NCBI RefSeq assembly: GCF_002097715.1
Contig: NZ_CP020738.1
Location: 3,162,001-3,226,000 of the forward strand
Direction of reading: 5' to 3'
DNA: 64,000 bases
Source: Burkholderia ubonensis subsp. mesacidophila
Lineage (GTDB): Bacteria > Pseudomonadota > Gammaproteobacteria > Burkholderiales > Burkholderiaceae
The notes beneath the pieces were generated by a model, which saw only the letters and a program-made list of their open reading frames with translations, made no database searches and was not told the origin of the DNA. Shown here piece after piece: positions 29,346-37,425 of this stretch; position 1 is the first letter of the stretch, and each line of letters starts with the position of its first letter. Both the position numbers and the translations under genes were made by a program.

Positions 29346-30167
29346 ATGCAGATGATCAACGACCGGTCCCCCGGTAACGACGCCCATGGAGACGGCGGGG
29401 GACTTGAACGCTATCGCGCCCCCGCGCTCGACAAGGGGCTCGACATCCTCGAACTCCTGTCCGAACAGAAGGAAGGGCTCACCCGTACCGAAATCACGAA
29501 GGAACTCGGCCGCAACGCGAGCGAAATCTACCGGATGCTCGAGCGCCTGGTCGCGCGCCGCTACGTGATGCGCTCGACGGGCGGCGACCGCTACACGCTC
29601 AGCCTCAAGCTGTTCGCGCTCGCCCACCGCCATCCGCCGATGAGCCGCCTGATCACCGAAGCGCTGCCGCCGATGCAGCGCTTCGCCGATGCAGCGGAAC
29701 AGTCCTGTCACCTGGCCATCTACGACCACGGCAACCTGCTCGTGATCGCGCAGGTGGACGGCCCCGGCCCGTGGGGCGTGTCGGTGCGGCTCGGCTCGCG
29801 CATCGGGCTCGCCGATACCGCGTCGGGACGCGTCATGCTGGCTTTCCAGGCCTCGGATCAACGCGCGCATATGCTGGCTGAGCACCGCAGGGTCAAGGGC
29901 GAGGCGCCGCTCGACGGAGAGGCGCTCGCGCAGGCGGGCCAGACGATCCGCGGCGACGGTTTCCTGTGCAGCGACAGCCGCCAGGCATATGGCGTCGTCG
30001 ACATCAGCGTCCCGATCGTCGGCCCGGCCGGCCACGCGATCGCCGCGCTGACCTGTCCGTACATGCGCCGCATCGACGCGCACGCGGCGCCTTCCGTCGA
30101 CGCGGCCCTCGAGCGCCTGCGCGCCACCGCCGCGACGCTGTCGATGAGCCGCATCGACGTGAACTGA
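29346..30167 (+). CDS. IclR-family transcriptional regulator, 273 aa
   Basis: N-terminal winged HTH at about residues 20-80 (ALDKGLDILELLSEQKEG then LTRTEITKELGRNASEIYRM) and a C-terminal ligand-binding IclR domain (SCHLAIYDHGNLLVIAQVD, then the GLADTASGRVMLAF active-pocket strand). Length is standard. The start at 29346 (MQMIND) is a reasonable choice; an upstream frame opening at 29271 lacks support. It is probably the regulator of the divergent FAH-family gene, inferred from gene order. Confidence 0.9.
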   Translation: MQMINDRSPGNDAHGDGGGLERYRAPALDKGLDILELLSEQKEGLTRTEITKELGRNASEIYRMLERLVARRYVMRSTGGDRYTLSLKLFALAHRHPPMSRLITEALPPMQRFADAAEQSCHLAIYDHGNLLVIAQVDGPGPWGVSVRLGSRIGLADTASGRVMLAFQASDQRAHMLAEHRRVKGEAPLDGEALAQAGQTIRGDGFLCSDSRQAYGVVDISVPIVGPAGHAIAALTCPYMRRIDAHAAPSVDAALERLRATAATLSMSRIDVN

Positions 30168-30325
30168 CCGGCGGCCCCGCCCGCGCCGGACCGATGCGGG
30201 TGCGGCGGCAACGCGCGCCGCGACGCGGCACGCGCGACGACGCACGTATCGCGTGGTGTCGCGATGCTTCGCACGGCCGCGCCATGCAGGGTCGCTACGC
30301 TAGAATAGCGGCCCTCTCCAAAACT

Positions 30326-30352
30326 ACGACGGCCGGCGATGCCGGCTGTCGT
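30326..30352 (+). promoter_or_regulatory. Stable 5'-UTR hairpin before the 183-aa gene
   Basis: ACGACGGCCGGC (30326-30337) and GCCGGCTGTCGT (30341-30352) form a 12-bp stem (one G-U pair) with a three-base loop. It ends six bases before the ATG at 30358 and occupies the place of the ribosome site. A -10-like TAGAAT is at 30301-30306, so the hairpin would be within a short leader. Confidence 0.65.
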
Positions 30353-30357
30353 GTCTG

Positions 30358-30909
30358 ATGAATGTCATGGCCAAACTTCTGAACGATCTCGAATTCCAGC
30401 GTTTCTCCGAACTTCAGCAGAAGCAGGCAAGCTTCACGATCACGCCCGAAGAAGCGGACGAACTGCGCGACATCGTCGCGCGTGCGCAGAAGAAGCGCGA
30501 CGACCGCGCTGCCGCGATGCTGGCGATCGAAAACTACATCGAGCAGTTCGACATCACGCCCGACGAGCTCTTCTCGCCCGACCAGATCGGCGACGCCGCC
30601 CGCACCTACGGGCTCATCACGGCGACCAAGAAGGAACGCACGCTGCCGCCGTCGATCACGTTCAACGGCAAGCCGTATCAATGGACCAAGACGCTGCCGG
30701 ACGACGTCCGTGGCGCGCTGTTCGACGCGTTCAAGGCCGGCGAGTCCGTCAAGCGCTTCATCGCGATGCCGAAGGACCTGGCTCGCTGTGCGCTGACGAT
30801 CGCCCGTCTCGAGCACGAAACGGGCGCCGTGTACGCGGACGCGCACCTGACCGAACTCGCGATCTCGCGCGAGCAGGTGAACGACGCGGCGACGAAACTG
30901 GCCGCCTGA
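30358..30909 (+). CDS. Unknown coiled-coil protein with an H-NS-like linker motif, 183 aa
   Basis: No family recognised with confidence. Residues about 10-60 are helical and charged (FSELQQKQASFTITPEEADE and AQKKRDDRAAAMLAIENYIEQ). The segment FDITPDELFS (about 64-73) matches FDITPEELGF of the H-NS-like protein at 34320-34610, suggesting an H-NS-type oligomerisation module with a different C-terminus (LPPSITFNGKPYQWTK). The C-terminal 100 residues have no motif I know. No Shine-Dalgarno precedes either ATG (30358 or 30367); a strong hairpin lies there instead. A tandem 23-bp repeat array begins about 80 bases downstream. Confidence 0.6.
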   Translation: MNVMAKLLNDLEFQRFSELQQKQASFTITPEEADELRDIVARAQKKRDDRAAAMLAIENYIEQFDITPDELFSPDQIGDAARTYGLITATKKERTLPPSITFNGKPYQWTKTLPDDVRGALFDAFKAGESVKRFIAMPKDLARCALTIARLEHETGAVYADAHLTELAISREQVNDAATKLAA

Positions 30910-30969
30910 CCGGGCCCCCGGCACGGCCGACACCGGCGCGCGCATCGCGACGGCCGGCGCCGTGCCCAC

Positions 30970-30994
30970 GGGAGCCCCGCCGAAACGGGCTCCC
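30970..30994 (+). terminator. Hairpin at the start of the 23-bp array
   Basis: GGGAGCCC (30970-30977) and GGGCTCCC (30987-30994) form an eight-bp stem 60 bases past the stop of the 183-aa gene. No T-run follows, and the second arm overlaps the first 23-bp unit. Confidence 0.4.
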
Positions 30995-31290
30995 GAAAAA
31001 TCTCACCTCAGCCTCCCGCAAGCACTCACCTGCACGTCCCGAAAGGGCTCACCTGCATATCCCGAAAGGGCTCACCGAGGGCTCCCGGAGCAGCTCACCC
31101 GTGCTTCCTGCAAGTCCTCACCGAGGCTTCCCGGAAAGGCTCACCATTGAGTCCTGGAAAAGCTCACCGGCGTCTCCCGGAGACGCTCACCGGCCCTTCC
31201 CGAAAGGGCTCACCGAAGGCTCCCGAAACAGCTCACCCCCGCGTTCCCGGAAAGGCTCACGCACGCCCCCCGAAAAAGCTCACCTTTGAC
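30991..31290 (+). repeat. Thirteen tandem 23-bp repeats (TCCCGAAAGGGCTCACC plus six variable bases)
   Basis: Units begin at 30991, 31014, 31037, 31060, 31083, 31106, 31129, 31152, 31175, 31198, 31221, 31245 and 31268. The period is exactly 23 except for one inserted base before unit 12. Best conserved are TCC(C/T)G at the start and CTCACC at positions 12-17; the last six bases vary. Reversed copies lie at 33979-34017 and 34301-34318. The period is not a multiple of three, so it does not encode a repeat protein. No spacers or cas genes argue against CRISPR. It resembles an iteron-like protein-binding array; function unknown. Confidence 0.9.
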
Positions 31291-31397
31291 ACGTTGGGGG
31301 TGCGAAGGCGTCGTTGCTCGCCTTCGCCCACAATCCGATCCGGGGCGAATAGGTGTGCGGCACGCCGTATTCGGCAAAGGGCGAGAAGCGCCGCGCG

Positions 31398-33758
31398 TCA
31401 CGCCTGCAGCTTCATCCTGAAGCCCACGATGCCGGGCTCCTCTGTCGCGGTGATCGTGAACCCGCACGCGCGCGCGAGCGCGATCATCGCGGTGTTCTCG
31501 CGCAGCGCCTCGCCGATCATCCACGCGGTGCCGCGCGAGCGCGCGTACTCGATGATGCGCGCCATCAACAGACGCCCGAGCCCCTTGCCCTTCTGGTCGG
31601 GCCGAATGCCGATCGCGAACTCGGTCGTCTCGTTGTCCGGGTCGGTCACCGCTCGTACCGCGCCGAGCGTGTGCGACCGGCCCGCCCCGTCGTCGACCGA
31701 CGCGATGAACGCCATCTCGCGGTCGTAATCGATCTGCGTCATGCGTGCGAGCTGCGAGTGATCGAAGCTGCGCACCGCGCCGAAGAAACGCATCCGCAGA
31801 TCCTCCGGCGTCATCGCGCCGAGCAGTTCGTTGTGCGCGGCCTCGTCTTCCGGACGGATCGGCCGGATCGTCATCGTGTCGCCCTGCCACGCAAGCGTCT
31901 GCTCGAGATGACGCGGATACGGCATGATCGCGAGCCGGCTGCGCCCCTCCGCCAGCATGATGCGCGGCGCGATCACGCGCACGCGGTCGGGCAGCACGCG
32001 CAGCGTGACCGACAGCGCGACCACCTCGCGCACGTCGCACACCACCTGCGACAGCGCTGTGAACGCGCCGAGCGCGGGTTCGACCGGCGCGCGGCGCGCA
32101 TACGGCGAGCGTTCCATCACCGCGCGTGCAAGCACCGTGTTCAGCGGCGGCAGCCCGTAGACGACGAACGGCGCGGACACGCCGTCCGCGGGGGGCACCA
32201 GGTAGCGGAATACCGGACCGAAATTCGGGTCGTCGTGCATGTCGACCGTCACGTCGACGACCACGGCATCGCGCGGCTCGTCGGACGGCGCCGCGCCCTG
32301 CAGGCCGAAATGCGCCAGCCATTGCAGCGCAGGCTCGCCGGCAAGTTCGTGCCGCCCCGCGTCGAGCCACCCGCGCGCCGCCTCCCGTGCGGACGCGACG
32401 CATGCCGCCGGCTGCGGCGGCGTGCCTTCGGGCGTCTGCATCAGCAGTTCGCGGCCGAGGTTGTAATCGACAAGACGCGCATACGCGCGCGCCAGCCGCC
32501 GCGGCGTCGTATGCACGGGAATGCCGTTCGCGTGCAGCGCGTCGCGCGTCGACGCATCGACCGCGCCGAAGAAGCACGCGAGGATGCCGCGATGCGCGTG
32601 CTGGCGCGTGTCGATCAGCGTGCGCGCCACCGCGTCGGCCGGCGCGCTGTGCGACGTCGAATGCACGACGAACAGCGTGCCGGTCTGCGGAAACGGCGCG
32701 AGCGCGCGGATCGCCGCGCCGAAATGCTCGGGGCGCGCATCGTCGCCGAGCGTCAGCGGATTGCCGGGGGCATCGAGGTGCGGGAGCGCTTGCGCGACAG
32801 CCGCCGTTGCCGCAGCCGGCCATTCGGCCAGCACGTCGCGCACCTCCGCGACCGCATCGACCGCGAGCTTCGCGACGCCCGCGTCGCTCGTCACGAGCGT
32901 CGCCGCGCCGCGTGCGGCGACGCGGCCGACGCCGAGCGTCTCGATCTCGTCGAGCAGATCGTCGAGCGCGTCGACCCGCACCATCCCCGCGCGCTGGAAC
33001 GCCGCCGTGTACAGCGCGTCGCCCGGGTCCGCGCGGCCGGTGCGCAATGCGAGCACCGGCTTGTTGCGTGCGGCCGCGCGCGCCGCCGACATGAACTTGC
33101 GCGCGGCGCGCACGCTGTCGAGCTCGAGCAGGATCGCGCGCGTGCCGGGATCGCTCGCAAGGTAGTCGAGCACGTCCCCCGCATCGACGTCGGCCTCGCC
33201 GCCGAGCGCCACGACGTGCGAGAAGCCGAGGCCGCGCGCATCCGCCCAGCCGAGGACGGCGTTCGTCAACGCGTTCGACTGCGATACCCACGCGACGCCG
33301 CCCGAGCGCACCGTATACGCCGGCGCGCCGAAATGCGCATGCCGCGCCGGCGACAGCACGCCGAGACTACCCGGCCCGACGATACGGAGGACGAACGGCC
33401 TCGCCGCCTTGAGCGCGCGATCGAGCGCCGCGCGATGCGCACCCGTGCGCGCCTCGCCGACGATCACCGCGACGCGCGCGCCGAGGACGCCGAGCTTGTG
33501 CACGATGCCGGGCCACGTCGCGGGCGGCGTGCAGATCACCGCGACCGACGGTGGCGCGGGCAACCGGTCGACATCCGGCACGACCTTGTAGCCGTTCAGC
33601 GCGTCGTATTTCGGATTGACGGGCCACACGGCCCCCTGGAACGCGCCGTCGAGCACGCGCGCCCATACCATCGCGCCGATACTGCCCGCGCGCGACGACG
33701 CGCCGACGACCGCAACGGATTTAGGCTGGAACAGCGCATCGAGATGGCGAACGGTCAC
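31398..33758 (-). CDS. Acyl-CoA synthetase-like / GNAT fusion, Pat-type lysine acetyltransferase, 786 aa
   Basis: The N-terminal two-thirds resembles ADP-forming acyl-CoA synthetases: a CoA-binding domain with FQPKSVAVVGASSRAGSIG and VWPVNPKY, then succinyl-CoA-ligase-like domains (SGGVAWVSQSNALTNAVLG). The C-terminal GNAT domain spans about residues 610-786: TIRPIRPEDEAAHNELL, the acetyl-CoA loop IRPDQKGKGLGRLLMARI, and REnTAMIALARACGF. The layout is that of PatZ/Pat, which acetylates acetyl-CoA synthetase and other proteins. At 786 residues it is about 100 shorter than PatZ, with the ATP-grasp part apparently reduced, so synthetase activity is unlikely. It ends about 100 bases from the 23-bp array. 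Confidence 0.87.
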   Translation of the reverse strand: MTVRHLDALFQPKSVAVVGASSRAGSIGAMVWARVLDGAFQGAVWPVNPKYDALNGYKVVPDVDRLPAPPSVAVICTPPATWPGIVHKLGVLGARVAVIVGEARTGAHRAALDRALKAARPFVLRIVGPGSLGVLSPARHAHFGAPAYTVRSGGVAWVSQSNALTNAVLGWADARGLGFSHVVALGGEADVDAGDVLDYLASDPGTRAILLELDSVRAARKFMSAARAAARNKPVLALRTGRADPGDALYTAAFQRAGMVRVDALDDLLDEIETLGVGRVAARGAATLVTSDAGVAKLAVDAVAEVRDVLAEWPAAATAAVAQALPHLDAPGNPLTLGDDARPEHFGAAIRALAPFPQTGTLFVVHSTSHSAPADAVARTLIDTRQHAHRGILACFFGAVDASTRDALHANGIPVHTTPRRLARAYARLVDYNLGRELLMQTPEGTPPQPAACVASAREAARGWLDAGRHELAGEPALQWLAHFGLQGAAPSDEPRDAVVVDVTVDMHDDPNFGPVFRYLVPPADGVSAPFVVYGLPPLNTVLARAVMERSPYARRAPVEPALGAFTALSQVVCDVREVVALSVTLRVLPDRVRVIAPRIMLAEGRSRLAIMPYPRHLEQTLAWQGDTMTIRPIRPEDEAAHNELLGAMTPEDLRMRFFGAVRSFDHSQLARMTQIDYDREMAFIASVDDGAGRSHTLGAVRAVTDPDNETTEFAIGIRPDQKGKGLGRLLMARIIEYARSRGTAWMIGEALRENTAMIALARACGFTITATEEPGIVGFRMKLQA

Positions 33759-34253
33759 ATCGGCTCCATACGGTAACGAAAGACGGCCGGACCCGGATGC
33801 GGCTCGACGAGCCGCCCTCCGGCCGACGCGAATTCAAAGCATAGGCGAACCGCCCGCGGCTGCCTATATGCCGAACGGCCAGCTACTCGACCTGGGTCAA
33901 GCCGTGCACCATGCACGGGCATCCGGCATGCAGCGTCACGCGAAACGCAAATGCGTTGCTCCGCGCCGGTCCGGCAATGGTGAGGATTTACAGGAGCCAA
34001 GGTGAGAAGGTTCGGGAATTGCGCATGGGAATGCGCGAAACGGCGAAAGGTGATGGAAACATCCTCGACACATGCACCGCGCAATTCGCCTGCGGATACG
34101 CACGCGCGACATGCGTTTGCGCAGCTGTTTACCGGAAATCGGCGCGAAACGCGGATAAATCGCAGCGATTTGCCGAAACGGCGAGCGGCGATCGCGCATC
34201 AGCGCGTCACGCTGCAGGGGACTCAAATGATCGGCGCGCGCACCAAAACAAAA
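33759..34253. other. Intergenic region with no gene called, containing reversed 23-bp units
   Basis: Apart from the two reversed repeat units and the terminator of the H-NS-like gene, I see only short frames without ribosome sites or recognisable proteins. The promoter of the acetyltransferase gene is expected just above 33758. Confidence 0.5.
33979..34017 (-). repeat. Two reversed, diverged copies of the 23-bp unit
   Basis: On the minus strand the units read TCCCGAACCTTCTCACC followed by TCCTGTAAATCCTCACC, matching the array consensus at the start and at CTCACC with the same 22-23 bp spacing. Orientation is opposite to the array at 30991-31290. Confidence 0.75.
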
Positions 34254-34284
34254 CGGTGCGATGGCCATTCGGCCATGCGCACCG
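34245..34284 (-). terminator. Terminator of the H-NS-like gene
   Basis: Long hairpin with arms CGGTGCGATGGCC (34254-34266) and GGCCATGCGCACCG (34271-34284), one bulged base, loop ATTC. On the minus strand it is followed by TTTTGTTTT. It lies 36 bases past the gene's stop. Confidence 0.8.
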
Positions 34285-34300
34285 TCAGTCAGCGCGTGAA

Positions 34301-34318
34301 AGGTGAGACTTTTCGGGA
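34301..34318 (-). repeat. Single reversed copy of the 23-bp unit
   Basis: The minus strand reads TTCCCGAAAAGTCTCACC, matching the array consensus. It lies between the stop of the H-NS-like gene and its terminator, thus inside its transcript. Confidence 0.75.
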
Positions 34319-34319
34319 A

Positions 34320-34610
34320 TCAGTCCTTGATCAGGAAACGCGCGCGGTTCTTGCCGAGCCATGCCGGCGCGCGCCCGCGGCCGCTCCACGTTTCGCCGGT
34401 CTTCGGATTGCGATACTTCGGCGGCAACGGACGCTTGGCCTTGACAGGGGCCCCTGTGGAACGGAAACCGAGCTCCTCCGGCGTAATGTCGAATTCCTCG
34501 ATTTTCGCCCGGATCGCAGCGATCGCGTCGGTGATCGCCTTTTCGCGTTCCTTATCGATCTTCTGCTGAAGTTTTTCGAGTTGCGCTGTCAGTTGCCGGT
34601 AGGTCGCCAT
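34320..34610 (-). CDS. H-NS-family nucleoid protein, 96 aa
   Basis: Xenogeneic-silencing type DNA-binding protein. The N-terminal coiled coil (LTAQLEKLQQKIDKEREKAI) gives oligomerisation, the linker has FDITPEELGF, and the C-terminal domain carries YRNPKTGETWSGRGRAPAWL with an AT-hook-like GRGRAP loop. Length is standard for the short Burkholderia H-NS paralogues. It is single, followed by a strong terminator. One reversed 23-bp repeat unit lies directly after the stop. Confidence 0.92.
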   Translation of the reverse strand: MATYRQLTAQLEKLQQKIDKEREKAITDAIAAIRAKIEEFDITPEELGFRSTGAPVKAKRPLPPKYRNPKTGETWSGRGRAPAWLGKNRARFLIKD

Positions 34611-34714
34611 ATGGATGGGATTCCCTGAGTGTTATTTATGAAAAATAGGTGACTCGAAGCAAATAGAAAAGGGCCCTGCGCGATCGGGAGATTTCTCCGG
34701 CTGCGAAAACGGGA

Positions 34715-35002
34715 TCAATAACCGCTTTTTCTCTTGCATGCGAAGAGAAGACTCCGCACGCCGCCGTCGACCGATTGCTGAAGCACGTCGAATTCACCGT
34801 TGCAGGTGGCGCGCGCGTTGTCCGTGCAATTGCCCCAGGAATCGCCGCTCGTGCATTGCACCAACGTGGTCGGACGGCCATCCGAAGTAAACAGCGGGGC
34901 AGTACCGCCGCATCCCCCGAGCACCGCCAGCAAGGCAATCGCCCCGGCCCGCCGCAGCAACGCTTCGGGCCTTCGACAGACCGACGCAAGCATGTGTTTC
35001 AT
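34715..35002 (-). CDS. Small hypothetical lipoprotein, 95 aa
   Basis: A signal peptide with lipobox LLAVLGGC ends at Cys about residue 31. The mature part is about 65 residues with three further cysteines (VQCTSG, GNCTDN, ATCNGEF and a last one in LFACKRK), probably disulfide-bonded in the envelope. I do not recognise a family. The ATG at 35002 has a GGAAAG site; a frame start at 35017 is upstream of it. It is surrounded by other small exported proteins but no clear operon. Confidence 0.65.
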   Translation of the reverse strand: MKHMLASVCRRPEALLRRAGAIALLAVLGGCGGTAPLFTSDGRPTTLVQCTSGDSWGNCTDNARATCNGEFDVLQQSVDGGVRSLLFACKRKSGY

Positions 35003-35063
35003 TGTTCTTTCCGTCAACCTTTTTTTAAATGTCGCGAGTATGCCATGCGCCCCGGCACGCTCG

Positions 35064-35591
35064 TCAATTCGGCGCCCGGTCGGGTTGCGCGCGAGTCTTG
35101 TACGGCACCGACCGGCGCGGATCGTCGGTGATGCGAACGAAAACCTGCTCGACGTCGGGCAGCGCCGCCAATTCGCGTTGCAGCGCCGCGCGATCGAGCG
35201 ACGTGTCCGCGCACCCTTCCACGTAGATGAAGCGCCGCTGCACGGTGATCCACAAGCTCGTGCCGCTCAGCCGCGTCGAGCCGGCAAAGTGCGCCTTCGC
35301 CGCATCCGCGATCGGCGCGTCATACATATACGAATTCGGCTTCGTGCAGCGATGCGCGAGCCAGCAGGTCGTGCCGCGCTCGGCGCGGTAATGCGCGTCG
35401 TCCTCCATCTCCGCGCGGGTCATCCACGGCCCGAGCGGCAGCGGGCATTCGGCGACGTCGCGCGACAACGCGACGAAAGGGTCGTTGTACCAATTGCGCC
35501 GCATCGTCTGTTCGCCCGCCGCATCCGGTTGCGCGAGCGCGGGCGCCGCCACGGTCACGGCCACCCACCACGCGATGCAGGTTCGCTTCAT
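35064..35591 (-). CDS. Exported hypothetical protein with BON-like C-terminus, 175 aa
   Basis: A Sec signal peptide (IAWWVAVTVAAPALAQ) predicts export. The middle is Cys-containing (CWLAHRCTKP) without a motif I know. The C-terminus (residues about 115-165, GTSLWITVQRRFIYVEGCAD then RAALQRELAALPDVEQVFVR) resembles a BON phospholipid-binding fold. The ATG at 35591 has a GGAGGCG ribosome site. It follows the sigma-54 activator gene with a 40-base gap in the same direction and could be co-transcribed with it. Function unknown. Confidence 0.65.
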   Translation of the reverse strand: MKRTCIAWWVAVTVAAPALAQPDAAGEQTMRRNWYNDPFVALSRDVAECPLPLGPWMTRAEMEDDAHYRAERGTTCWLAHRCTKPNSYMYDAPIADAAKAHFAGSTRLSGTSLWITVQRRFIYVEGCADTSLDRAALQRELAALPDVEQVFVRITDDPRRSVPYKTRAQPDRAPN

Positions 35592-35631
35592 CGTCGCCTC
35601 CTCGTTCCAGCCGCGCCGAAAACGCGCGGCG

Positions 35632-37098
<1,467 letters not shown>

Positions 37099-37142
37099 CG
37101 TGTCGTCGTCTCCGTGTATTGCTCTTGGGTATCGTCCGGCCC

Positions 37143-37179
37143 GTCTCCGGAACGAGACGGATTATCTCATTCCGGAGAC
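37143..37179. promoter_or_regulatory. GTCTCC palindrome 1, candidate activator site for the GntP gene
   Basis: GTCTCCGGAACGAGA (37143-37157) and TCTCATTCCGGAGAC (37165-37179) are inverted repeats matching at 14 of 15 positions with a seven-base spacer. It lies about 165-200 bases upstream of the -24/-12 promoter, a usual enhancer distance. Confidence 0.65.
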
Positions 37180-37242
37180 AGCCCGCAACGCCTTGCCCGT
37201 TCACGTTCGGCAAGCATATCGGGGTCATCCGGACGGCCAATC

Positions 37243-37260
37243 CGTCTCCACACGGAGACG
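37243..37260. promoter_or_regulatory. GTCTCC palindrome 2, candidate activator site for the GntP gene
   Basis: CGTCTCC (37243-37249) and GGAGACG (37254-37260) are perfect inverted repeats around ACAC. The half-site GTCTCC is the same as in palindrome 1, about 90 bases away, supporting one regulator binding both. Confidence 0.6.
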
Positions 37261-37344
37261 ATTTATGTAGAATCGCCTGAAGATTGGCCGGCGCGGGCCC
37301 GCCGGCCACCGGCGGACCCGCGTCCGGCGGCGCATCGCGGCCGG

Positions 37345-37360
37345 TGGCACGAAACCTGCA
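37345..37360 (+). promoter_or_regulatory. Sigma-54 (-24/-12) promoter of the GntP permease gene
   Basis: TGGCACGAAACCTGCA has the full -24 element TGGCACG and a -12 element CTGC at the canonical distance; the GG and GC doublets are intact. It lies 66 bases before the start codon and downstream of both GTCTCC palindromes. Confidence 0.82.
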
Positions 37361-37425
37361 CGAACCTGAGCCGGTCCGCGGCGCGCCGCACGACCGAACA
37401 AAACCAAAGCCATTAGGAGACTCTC

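Noticed and set aside
30991..31290. CRISPR array
   Set aside because: Units are contiguous without 30-bp spacers, the unit is too short and too variable, and there are no cas genes.
30339..31728. Open reading frames running through the 23-bp repeat array
   Set aside because: The array has a 23-bp period and lacks stops in several frames, so open frames follow automatically. There is no ribosome site and no recognisable protein.
31398..34610. Composite transposon bounded by the opposing 23-bp repeats
   Set aside because: No transposase, no target-site duplication visible, and the flanking repeats are diverged and unequal in number.
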